Assembly (NCBI GenBank): GCA_934045075.1
Contig: OW203747.1
Coordinates: forward strand, 9,072,357-9,136,356
Reading direction: 5' to 3'
Source: Yponomeuta sedellus
Taxonomy: Eukaryota > Arthropoda > Insecta > Lepidoptera > Yponomeutidae
DNA: 64,000 nt
Below, piece after piece: positions 1-12,300 of the stretch; positions within the stretch are counted from its first letter, which is position 1; the number at the start of each line of letters is the position of its first letter. The position numbers and the translations under genes are program-made. The notes beneath the pieces were generated by a model that saw only the letters and a program-made list of their open reading frames with translations, was not told where the DNA came from and ran no database searches.

Positions 1-110
1 GCCACTAGCGTTAGTCATAGACTCATCCATGCACTGAACGCGCCCTGTTTTACTTCGTGATCGTTTAAGATCACTCAGGCAGCCGGGGCTACGAGCGATG
101 TAATTATTAA
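1..110. repeat. Degenerate Rep-A end
   Basis: The first ~110 bases resemble, with many changes, the distal part of Rep-A (gccactagcg...gtag, then a C-rich stretch and the tgttgctt region). This lies in the RyR intron below exon 30. Weak similarity only. Confidence 0.4.
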
Positions 111-161
111 AAAAATACATATTTCATCTTCACTTTCCCTATTGGTAGAAAACCCACTCAC

Positions 162-317
162 CTTGTAGAAGAGCAGGACGAAGTTGATGCAGAAGGCTAG
201 CACGAGCGCGACGTACTTGAGGTTGTAGAAGTTGCGTGCTAGGAAGGAGACGGCGCGCCGAGTATACTTGGACAAGTCCACTTGCGAGAGCGCCGAGGGG
301 GCCGGAACTTGGACGGC
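162..317 (-). CDS. RyR: RyR exon 30 of window (first pore-domain helix)
   Basis: This 156-nt, 52-codon exon encodes [20 protein letters not shown] and the membrane helix [20 protein letters not shown], equivalent to S1 of the channel domain (vertebrate FLALFLAFAINFILLFYKV). It ends in phase 0 at GTGAGT. Later pore exons are outside the window. Confidence 0.96.
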
Positions 318-3300
318 CTGGGAATAGATAACATACGAATATAAGTAGCTACAGGTACTTGCGATTGCGATAATGTTCCAGATTAAGTTATTACTGCATA
401 TCCCGCTTTCAATTTGGAAAACCTCTACGTTTACATACCTTGCAGTCCAGAACACAAACAGTTTATGTATTTTTAAGTTGAATTTGTAACGACTGTATTC
501 TGTTTTGTAAACTTAATAAAATAAATAAATAGATTGCAACCCTGTATGTCCCCACTACTGGGACACGGGTTTCTTTCTGCATCACAGGAAGGTTAGGCCA
601 TACTCCACCACGGGGGCCAAGTCCGGGTTGGTGGAGGTTTGTAAGTCAGTGGCGGGCCTTACTGTCAGAAGTTATCAAGCCGCCCATAAGGCCTCTGGCA
701 TGGCTTAACGATTACCATTACATGACAGCCAGCACCAACGGCATAACCTGCCTTGCGAAGCACGGAAGCGCTCGGAAAAATGCCACTAGCGGTAGTCCCG
801 GGACGGTCACCCATCCTGCACCTGACCGCGATTGTTGTTCCTTACCTCAAGTGATTGATTCCAATCACTCGGTTCGACTATGCCACGAGCGCTTCGGCAT
901 AATACAATAACTGTTAAAAAATCCAAGCCAATAGATGGCTACTAACCATTCTAAGCCTTATAAAATTGAATTAGAAACTATATCTAAATATGGTACAAAC
1001 CGGTTATAACTCCGTCTTAAGAGTATTTTAGTGGCTTCGGCTTTTTTATAAATAAGGCTTCTTCTTTAGCTGTAGCATTGTTTAATACAATACCACTAAT
1101 TGGGACGAGATCTGAATACTTACGCTTACTTGCACTAATCAAGCAGACGGTTACCTTTTTCCAACAGCTATATCTTCTTTCAAATCCTCGCTGCATTTAT
1201 AAACGAATGTTCTACTTAGTACTTAAGTGCGTTTATATCACGCAGGCGTGTGAGTGTAAGTGCATGAGCACATTGTTTCTCTGTGTATGTACTTATCAAT
1301 AAAATTAAAAGTTAAGATCAGCCCTCCTATTACGTAGCATTGCACTCTATCGAGTGAAGCATTAGACGACTCCCAAGTGTCAAAATATGTATATATTTGA
1401 CAGCCGAAGAAGCTTAAAAAAAGTAAAAATCAACGTCACGCAACTCAGTCTATTTATTCTTACTTGTCCAATTGAGTAATCAAGATTCTAACCTTAAAAT
1501 TGAGATTAGATACCTAAACTAGACATTTTCTCGCAAATTCATGAACTATCATGAACTATGTTTATAAAATTGGCAGCGTGTTATCTAAAAGAGTGTTCCA
1601 GGTTACTTCATTTATGGAAATATGGCAGTTTTGGACTAAAAAGTCACAGTTTAAGGGTAGAATCTTGTTTACTAAATTGGACAAGTAAGAATAAATAGAC
1701 TAATAATGCCCCTGGTTATGGCAATGTGTGCTAAGCAAAGTGACACATAAAATTCTTTTGCATTTTAAATGGAACAACTTATTTTCAGTTGAGACCTCTA
1801 GTCACAATTACATACAGGCAATATATACCTATAGATAATAATTCTAAACCACTTTTTTTCGAATCATGTTTGTTTCCAAGTTGTGTGACGTCATGGCAGA
1901 GTTTTCTGACTTTGTAATATAAAAATGCAATCATAGCAGTCGATGCCCAGAAAAGTTGAAATTGTGACTTAATATACATTATATAGGTACATATGTCGGG
2001 GCACGATCATAAGTGACCAATCGTTTATGTGTGAACGAGCCCGACCAACGTTAATCTGTGCCAGTACCTTATCTGTATTAATGTGAAATGTCAGTAGCAC
2101 GATTTCCCGCCACTGTTATTATTCAATCAACGTACCTTTTTGGTCTCGGCTTCAATGGCGGACATGGCAGCCTGTTGGGCCGCCTGCGCCTCCATTCGCT
2201 CCTGCGCTTGCTTTTTCGCCTGTTCTCCTCTGAAATAGGTAATAAATATAGTAAAAAGGTAATAAATATAAAAATAGGTAATAAACCAAATAGGCAGTGT
2301 AATTGAAACTCATTGTGTATAGAACTAATTCTTATTTCTCTCGCACCTTATTATTCTTTCTTTGTTGACAGCTGTCTTAATTTTTGGTTATTGTTCTATG
2401 CAAAGAGTATATAACCACCTATGTATTTTTCCGATGTAAATATCCGTGGTAAATACGAAATAAAATAACAACGAAAATCCAAGTTATCGCGCTTAATCGA
2501 AGACGAGGATCCTTCCTCGTCCCCTTTGAGGTAGAAAACACTCAAAACTCTATGTCAAAACTGAATCGATTAATCAGGTGGTATTCATCCACTGCTGGAC
2601 ATAGGCCTTCTGCGGTCATCCTCATCCAGCCGCTGCCAGCAGTCTGTCCCAGATATTCGTTCCATTGAGCTAGTGAGCGTCTTACGCTGCCTTTGTTTTG
2701 AGTTCAAAACAAAATTCTTATATAGTGCGCGCATTCGCTAAATATTCGGATCCGTGCATATCTACAGTATTGCCGGGCTCGGTACATCAATATGTAGGTC
2801 CGTGAAACTGAAATCGAATTATAAACGTTTCCTATACCTAATCAATCCGTCGATAGACAACTTTACCCCCAGTTATCTACCGACGAGACTTTTGTAAAAT
2901 GGATTACGGTAAAATGAAGTTTTAATTTGTCTGAACAAACTTTGAATGTGGCTAGAAATACATTTAAGGCCTGCTAAAACAACTTTTCAATTTCCCTAAA
3001 AGCAAAGATTACTTTGAATTTCCCTAAAATCAAGGATTACTTTGAATTTCCCTAAAAGCAAAGTTAACTTTGAATTTTCCTTAAATCAAAGTTCACTTTC
3101 AATTTCGCCGAAAGTAACTTTAAACACTCCTAGCAAAAAAACTTTGTACGCAAACTTACCCCAATAGGTCGATGAGTGAAGGTGGCTGTTGCTCGTCCGA
3201 GTGCTCGCCCCCCTCCTCCACCACCGCCTCCCCCTCCTCCCCGCTAGACGCCGGGGAAGTACCCGGGGACTCGTGAGGTTTCATCTGGATCCTGTGGACA

Positions 3301-6300
3301 GATTCATCTGCAAAGTCTTCTCTACGAAATAAAAAATAAAGCAAGCAGGACCAAACTCGGTTCTTTGTTGAATGTCGGTCCCACCTGTTTAGTGAAGTCA
3401 AATCAAATCAATTTTATTGCAACGTAAAGAATTTACGTTCGATATCAACCTTGGTATGTCCCCACTGCTGGGGCACGGGTCTCTTGCTGCATCGCAGGAA
3501 GGTTACACCATACTCCACCACAGGGCTAAGTCCGCGTTGGAGTATTGTACCTTATCGTGCCTTACTTTCAGAAGTTATCAAGCCGTCCATATGGCCTCTG
3601 ACTTGGCTTAACGACTGCTATTACATGACAACCGGCACCAACGGCTTAACGTAAAGGCAAAAAAAACACATTCTGTTTTTGAAATCTCAATGTACAACGT
3701 AAAATGTAAGCCGCTGCCGTTGGGCCGTAGTGGAGTCTAGAAAAAGGCAGAGGGAAAAAAAACCCCACTCTGTCTGAAGTCCTCTTGTACTTCACTAGCC
3801 ACCTATACGTAGGATAAGATTCCATGATTGGCGTCGATAACTTTAAATGCCAAAACATTAGTTTAGTAGTTTAAACTAGGGAAAACATAGTAGTTTATGC
3901 TCAGCAGTCGTTTGCAGCAGTTGTCCATGTTTAGATTACTCGTTTTAAAAACCTATTTAGAGGCTAAAAATTCCACCCACCTCTGGCTAACCGTAACAGC
4001 GCTCTCCCAACTGAGCTAACGGGTAAGTGCCGGCATCAGCGAAATTTCGAACCTCTTTACAATATTCTCTGTATTATTTACAGGCAGCGACATCTGGCTG
4101 AAGTAATTTGCATCACTTACAGCCCCGAGTACCGAGTACTTTACAGTTAGGTTTTACATCGGAATGATATCGCTGTACCCACATGATTTCTCGTTTTTAT
4201 TTCTGTCTTTAGTGATGTTTTTCTGTTTACTGCACGCTTGGTGATTAAGCCCATTCACTGAATCTGACAGAAGGCATGTGAGAACACTTACTGGCCACTT
4301 TCTTCCTTGGAGATGTCAAGACCGAAGGCCGAGACCTGCATCTGTCCAGTGTCATCGGCCGCTGGCAATGCTGGAAGGTGTCTGCTGGGACCTGGGGTTG
4401 AGAACAACTGGCTTAGTATTTAATTAATTAGGTTTGCAAAATATGCGTTGAATGTTAATGGCATGGCACTATAGAGATTTTGAAGTATATTTCTATTATA
4501 ACGTCGTTGATATTGCAAAATGTCATAATATGAGACAAAACATGATTTTTCATCTAAATTAAAGGAACATTTGATTTCAGTGTAAGTTATAAGACATTTA
4601 AACCTCAGCCCGATTACTACGTACGGATTACGATGTCTTGCTATCTTTATAATTTTTAATTTTTCATACAAATTTTATGTAAGAACGAAGATATTTTTTC
4701 TTTGTTCAGGTCCAAAATATCCCTTTCACAAAATGTCTACTGGGTCCAGAATGTCCCTTTCCTAAAATGTTCCTTCCCAAAATGTCCCTTTCTAGAAATG
4801 TCCCTTCCCCAAAATGTCCCTCTCCCAAAATGTCCCTTGCTCAAAATATCCCCTGATTCCAAAATATCTGGAGATTGTATTATTTTTACATTTTCGCCAT
4901 TTATTATATAACATTTCGGACCCGATAAATAATAATATTAGCTTCCACGCAACACAATCCCTTGTCCTGGAGTGTCGATCCCTTTTTACTGGGCGTGGAA
5001 GTTGGATAGAAGTTCCGGTAGTGTCATTGGCGTATTGGAATATTGAATTCCTATGTCGCCTTAGCGTGGCTTTAGCGCACGAGACTGTCCCTAATTCCGC
5101 CAGCAACAGTGGGAATTCAATTAACTAGTCGTCAGAAACCGTCGAACGAGACTCGGCCTCCAGGTAACCAATTCTCACTTAGATTTCAACCCTGTATGTC
5201 TCACTATCTGTAGGCACGGGTCTCTTCCTGCGTTGCAGAAAGATTAGGCCATACTCCACCATGGGGGCCAAGTCCGGGTTGGTGGAGTTTGTTGACAGTG
5301 GCGGGTCATACTGTCAGAAGTTATCAAGCCGCTCACATAGCCTCTGACATGGCTTTACGGCTGCCATTACGTGACAGCCAGCACCCACGGCTTAACGTGC
5401 ATTGCGAAGCACGGAAGCGCTCGGAAAAATGCCCTTAGCGGTAGTAACGGGACGGTCACCCATCCCGAACCTAGCCGCGCCTGTTGTTGCTTAACTGGAG
5501 TGATTGATTCTAATCACTCGGTCCGACTAGGCCACGAGCGCTTCGTCACCTTCTCACTGCATTACAAAATAATTCGTGGCTTACGACTTGAATTCTACAT
5601 AAAAAGTCGAGCGTCAGCCAAAATCTGAATTCTGAACGGCATGCTAGATTGAATTCGAATGAGAAAATGTCTAATGACTCTGTCAAGTTATCCTATTTTC
5701 ATGCGACAAATGTCTAAAGCCGCGTTTTGACGGTCTTGGTACGCTCGGACCGAGTGCGCCATCCGAGTAAACTAATGCTTCTGATTGGACGGTTTTTCGT
5801 GACAACATCAAAATAGCCAATCAGAAGCATTAGTACTCGGATGGCGCACTCGGACCGAGCGCACTAAGACCGTGAAAGCCTGGCTTAAGCATTCGAATAT
5901 TTTGCGTTTACAAGACTCGGCTCCCTGGTACCAAACTTGGATACCCTGCGACATGATAACCTGGCATGGACATAACACGCATGGAAATTTCCAGCGGGCA
6001 CCGAACCGACGACGATGTGTTTTGTTTGTCAAGCGTGTTATGACCGTGGTGTGTGGAAGATTTTGTTATTATAAAATGTCTAGCTGCAATGGATCTCCAA
6101 TCATATATCTCATATATAATCGTCATATGAAATATAAATAAAATGATGCAAGGAATGCGCTGGTTGGATGTTTGTCAAATTAATACATTATCGTCAGTCA
6201 GGGCCATATTTCACAGACCTACAATTCATGGTTTACTATGACAATTCAATGTACATTGGCGAGTAACTATTGTAATAATCGGCGAATGAATGAAAGAAAA

Positions 6301-9300
6301 TTCTTTATTGCACTAAAAAATAATTTGTATAAGGGCGAGCTTAAAACTAAATAGTATTTGCTTCTAGCTAACCCCCGTTGTTGTGTAGTGCCAGAGGGTA
6401 GTGCCAGAAAAAATAAAAATCGACTGATCGAATCGATTGATCGGTTATTAATGACAAGTTCGTGAATAGTCAGTAAAAGACAACATTCAGTTAGAATGCG
6501 TTTTTGTGTGGTTACGCCCCAAAGGCAGGTTTTAGTTATCGAAAAGCCATGACAAAAAAAAAAGTACACACCTTTGCTTAATCTGTAAATTAGTGCTCAC
6601 CGTCTACTAAACGTCCCATCGACAGTTAATTCGTTTTTATTAGACGTAATTTATTTTAGAACCTGAGTGTCTAAGTGTTCAAATACCTCAGCGCTTCAAA
6701 TTGCCAATCCGCGGTGGGCACGCGCGGTAATTAAGCCCTCGCTGTCTCTTAGAGAGACCTGCGCCCTGCAGTGGGACGTTTCTAGGCTACGTATTAATTC
6801 TATCCAAGAATACGAGCAGCCCGATGGTCCGACGGCATAGTTGAGTCGGCGGTGGCTCCATGGAGGCGGATGGCAAGGGACCGTGAGAGATAGCATTTGG
6901 AGGAAAAGGCCTTTACCCAACAGTGGACTGCGGTGGGCTGATGATGGTCACATGGAAGAATAGTCAAGAACGGAATGGAAGCAGCTGAAATGGAATTGAA
7001 TAACCAAGAACTAGAATCAAGATTATCGACTTCGGAGCCGGTAACAGCTGAAATGGAATTGGGCAGGCCAAGTAAGCTTTATGGGCCCTGATAGGTGGCC
7101 AAAATTGCCACAAACGTTGCCGACCCAGTGGTAGCGAAGCGGTAGAAAGCCAGCTTCTCAACTGGGAGATCGTGGCTTCGAATCCCGGCGAATACCACTT
7201 GGTTTTCAGTGCATTCGTGATGTTATAGTAGCAACGACACCCGCTATCGGTAATGGAAAACATACCTCAGCGCTTACTACGTACAATGGCCCAACAATCC
7301 CAGGTCCAACTTGTCCGACCCAAGCGAAGATGGCGGGACGACCTCACGCTTTTTCTCTGCTTGGTTGGAGGTGGCCACGAACAGGGAGGAGTGGAGAGCC
7401 AAGTGAGAGGCGTATGTCCAGCAGTGGGATACAAACGACTCTCCACACGAAAAATTTTGTCTTTTAACTGTCGATATCGATTTAGCGATGGAACGTTTGT
7501 TGGAAAGTAAGAAAAAGTGCGCTGACTTTCATTGTTTATATCAAATAGAGTAACAAACCCCTTTTCAAGCCACGATACAGGGTGTCAAAAACTGACCAGG
7601 AATATCTACCTATCTTTACTCATACCGAACATTAGAGCCATCTGATATGATTTTAACTGATAAAAAGTGTTCTTAAATTCAAGTATAGTAAAAGGCTTTA
7701 ATGCTTTTATCAATAAGGCCGCCAATTGTACCTACTATGTATATTTGCAATTGTTTGGTATATGTTGTTTTTCCAGTATACAATAAAGAATATTCTTATC
7801 TTATCTTTATTGTACAACAAAAAAATATATTATTAATATAAAAAACATTTTATAGGTATATATATAAAAAAAAAAAAAAAACATTAATTTATTTTTTGTA
7901 CGACAAATGTCTTACAGAAAACATTAATTTATTTTTTGTACGACAAATGTCTTACAGCTTAGACCCATCTTTTCGAAGGAACCATTGAATGGACCACTAA
8001 ATATAGAGGTTGCCTGGAAAAGATAGTTGTTGCGAATTGCAAAGCAAATATTCACTATATTAACTTAATTCCGGATTCACTCGCTAGATTTTTTGTCGAA
8101 AGAGTCCGAACTGATTATCGCCCCGCAATTAAGTTAATAATATGTAGTTACGAAATACTTTGTATAGCGTGGCCTAAAATAAGGTTGAAAATGCTTATTA
8201 ACCCCCTCAGTCCCAACCTTGAAAATAATAATAAATATCTTTTTTTTATGTTATATTCAAGGTTCAGTACTCCTACACCTCTTCAGTACTGACCTTGAAA
8301 ATACTAATAGATTTTTATTGCTATTTTCAAGGTTAGGACTCCTCCTACACATCCTCAGTAGTGATCTTGAAAATAACAACAGATTTTTATTGTTATTTTC
8401 AAGGTCAGTACTCAGGTGGTAAAGTATTTTTTTTATAATAATTGGTCAACGTTTTCCAGTTATGTTATTCGTTAGAATAAAAGTTAAGCCAAAAGTAGTG
8501 AATGTAAAATAAAACATCGAATTTAGAATAAAATTAGAGTTTTACGAAACCTGCGTTTGGCGACTCTTGTGCTAGTATGTGTGACGATTGTTGTTTATTC
8601 TTGTGTGTGTTATTTGCACGATTAAACTTGAGTCCCTCCGACTGTAGTTTAATCGCGTGATTAGTTGTGTCTGATCACAATTGTCGTACAATCCACCGCA
8701 GACTCATCTTGAATTAACGGTTTTTTTTTTAATTATCCGCCGCCCTTTATACATTAATTTATTCTTTACTCATTGAAATAATAATAACTTTCAGAAATGT
8801 TATATTTTTAACAGTATATTATCGAATTTAATTTTAAAAGAATAGTAGATTAATGTGATCAGACACAATTCCCTATATTAGCAGTTCCCAAATAGTTTCT
8901 TCCTAATCATCTTCTACCGTGAATGTCTTCGATAGAGGAATACATTTTATTTTTTGATTAGAGTCGATGCAACTTATTTTAAACTAAATTTCCGTTGAAA
9001 TTTGCTACTAAACCCTTATATAGATATAAAGTTAAACGACTCGGAGTTATGTGGTCATCCGCACCATAAGTTGGAGATAATAGTGCTTCAAGAACTAGAA
9101 CCATCCTGTCTTTTCGATCATCTCAATAGTGATAATTGACATGATCGATATCAACCCTCGTAAGTCCCTACTGCTAGGGCACGGGTCTCTTCCTGCATCG
9201 CCGGAAGATTAGGCCATCTCCACCACCGGGGCCAAGTCCGGGTTGGTGGAGGATTGTAAGACAGTGGCGAGCCTTACTGTCAGAAGTTATCAAGCCGCCT

Positions 9301-12300
9301 TTAAGGCCTCTGACATGGCTTAACGACTGCCATTTCATGTCAGCCGGCACCAACGGCTTAGCGTGCCTTGCGAAGCAGGAAGCGCTCGGAAAACATGCCA
9401 GTAGCGGTAGTCACGGGACGGTCGCTCATCCTGTACCTGACCGCGCCTATTGTTGCTTCATTCAAATGATTGATTCCAATCACTCGGTTTGACTAAGCCA
9501 CGAGCGCTTCATTGACATGATCGAGAGACAGATCTGATACTTGTTGCTGAAACGATCTGTATAAGACACGATTTTTCATTGGTGGCGCTAGTATCGATTC
9601 TTTTAATCACTTGACGAGGACAGCGCCATCTATTGCATGTCATAGTAATTATAACATACAACGCCATCTTAATACTCACAAAGGTACCAGTGACGTAACC
9701 ATGGTAAATGAATCTGTGATTCTGAATAAAAACTACCAACGAAACTAAGGAAATACCTCAAGCTTTAGGATTTTGCTCCCACAAATCTTCTAGATCCTTG
9801 CAGGCAGGATCGATCGATTATTTTGTTTATTATCTACACTGAGCCGCAAAACTAAGTACCTACTACACCTTTAAATATATTTTAAAGGTGTAGTAGGTAC
9901 TTATGTTTATTCTGAAGTATAAAAAATAGATTTTTTTTTCAGACTCTTCATGTTCGTTCTTCGACAGACTTTTCGAGTCTTTTTTATTTCAAAAGTATAT
10001 CTTGTGCACTTAAAAGTAGTTGCAATTTTAAAACTGTGACACAGTCTGATAGTGAAGACAAGTTGTATACAGAGCAGGAAGTAGTTTTACACTCGTGTGC
10101 TTTCGGCGAAAACCGAAGCCTACTCTAGAGGCCGAGGTACACTTGTTATAAGACACTATTTATGTATGTATATGTAGATATTTATTTAGAGTATTTAAGT
10201 ATGATTTATGTAAGTTTATTATTAGGTACGTATACGTACTTTTGTCTATTAATATTCGTATTTGCACCGGCTACCCGTATCTATTTCTCCTCGGCAAATT
10301 CTCCAATTTGAGGTTGCCTGGAAGAAATTGCTTTTAGCAATAAGGCCGCCAATTGTATTTGATCTTTTGTATCTGCCGTTTTTGTAACTATTTTTCCGGT
10401 ATACAATAAAGAATATTCTTATCTTATCTTATATTCTAAGAGCTAACAGACTGTACCAGTTATATATTAAACGGGTCAAATCGCGACTATATATTAGGTA
10501 AAACGTAATTACCTTATTTCCCGACGTTTAATATATAACTAAGCATGAGTATCGCGAATCATTAAGGAATACTACATACATGTACTAGCTTTGCAGGCCA
10601 GTGTATATTGTAAAGTTAGTTCCTAGTTCAACAACTAATTGGGAACCGCCGTCCTACCAAAGCAGAGCTGAAGCGTCACCACAACTCGGTACCTCGTCCG
10701 CGGCATGTGTCTTACTTTGGGGTGCCATCAACCTGAGCTTCAACTGACCGATTTTCTCCTCCTCAGTGGGCTCTGGCGGCGGCTCCTCGACTTGGGGACC
10801 GCGCATTAGCCCGAGTAATACGCCGAATATGTACCTGGGTTGGGATTGAGGAAAGTTTCTATAATAATAAATAAATATTCATGGACAGATCTACACAGAT
10901 CTCGTTAGCCCTAAACTAAGTACAACTAAATGACTTGTGTTATAGATGCTACAAGATATACAAAAAATAAGAAGATAACATCCAAGACTCGAGACAAACA
11001 AGACAACTTTTAACTTTTTTAGACAAATTTTAAGTTACCTTTTTGGCTTTACATTTACGTATTAAGAAATAGCTATGATGATTTCAACCCTTTGTATGTC
11101 CCCACTGCTGAGGCTCGGGTCTCTTCCTGCATCGCAGGAAGGTTAGGCCATACTCCACCACGGGGGCCAAGTCCGGGTTGGTGGAGGATTGTAAGATAGT
11201 GGCGGGCCTTACCGTCAGAAGTTATCAAGCCGCCCATAAAGCTTTTGACACGACTTCCACAGAATAAGTAGCTAGTATAGTACAAAAATATACTTCAAAA
11301 AATCAAAAGTGGGAATAAATCAGAGAAAGATCGAAAACATTAAAAAAGAGAGAAATATGCTATAACATAGGTAAAGTACCAACTATTTACCTGTTAAAAC
11401 AGAAGGTTTGATGAGTATTACTAACTCAAGAATAACTCTAGCGGATATGGTGATTTAGCGCTTAGAAAAGATAAGTTAAGAATGTGCTAAGATATAGTTA
11501 AATAAATTTATCACAAACAGAGATAGAACAACGAATTAAAGTAAGAAGGACATATGCTGTCGAGTCTAGCTAGGACGATCACTTCACGGGACAAAATACA
11601 TTATAGGTACATAAAAAAACTATGCACATGACATTAAGTAGGTAAATAGTACATAAATACATAAAAAAGTCGGAATTACCAATGACTGTGCCAAACCAAA
11701 CCAAAGTTGCGTGAAATACAATAAGGAGAACATTGTATAATCATGAAAGTAGTAAACTGCAAACGTACTCTTCAATGCACGAAATACAACATCTATAAAC
11801 ACCATCCAATCCAATTTACACCAATAATTAGAAAGAAATAATTAAGGCGCCACGACGTGCTATTTAGCACGCACCAATGGAAAAAATCATATATTCTTTT
11901 ATAACGCGTTTTTGGAAACAGTGAACATCATAAATGTTCATAAATGTTCATTTCGATGTTAAAACCTAACTACAAAGTAGTTAGGTGATCGGGGCTGCAA
12001 GTGATGCAAATTACTTCAGCCAGATGTCGCTGCCTGTACGTAATACAGAGAGTATTCGTAAAGAGGTTCGAAATTGCACTGATGCCGGTGAGTCGCCCAT
12101 TAGCTCAGTTGGAAGAGCACTGGCACGGATCGCCAGAGGTCGCGGGTTCGAATCCCGGCATGGGTGGAACTTTTAGCCTCTAAATGGGTTTCTTTGGATT
12201 TTCCAATTGCATCGAAATTGGCCGGCTAGTTAAAGAAATTTAAGACACTTAAGCAGTCTTTAAATAAGTAAATAAGACCCTTATCGACCCCGCAATAAAA

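Noticed and set aside
5371..5628. Short open frames within Rep-A copies (also 722, 20817, 41123 and 45292)
   Set aside because: Each copy gives a different, non-conserved peptide; substitutions do not respect any frame.
10693..10834. Longer form of RyR exon 26 using the GTACCG donor
   Set aside because: It would end in phase 0 and break the frame with exon 27; the GTAAGA donor at 10715 fits.
12097..12168. tRNA gene
   Set aside because: A and B boxes and a pairable acceptor stem are present, but the anticodon loop lacks U33 and the same sequence recurs many times as part of SINE-B.
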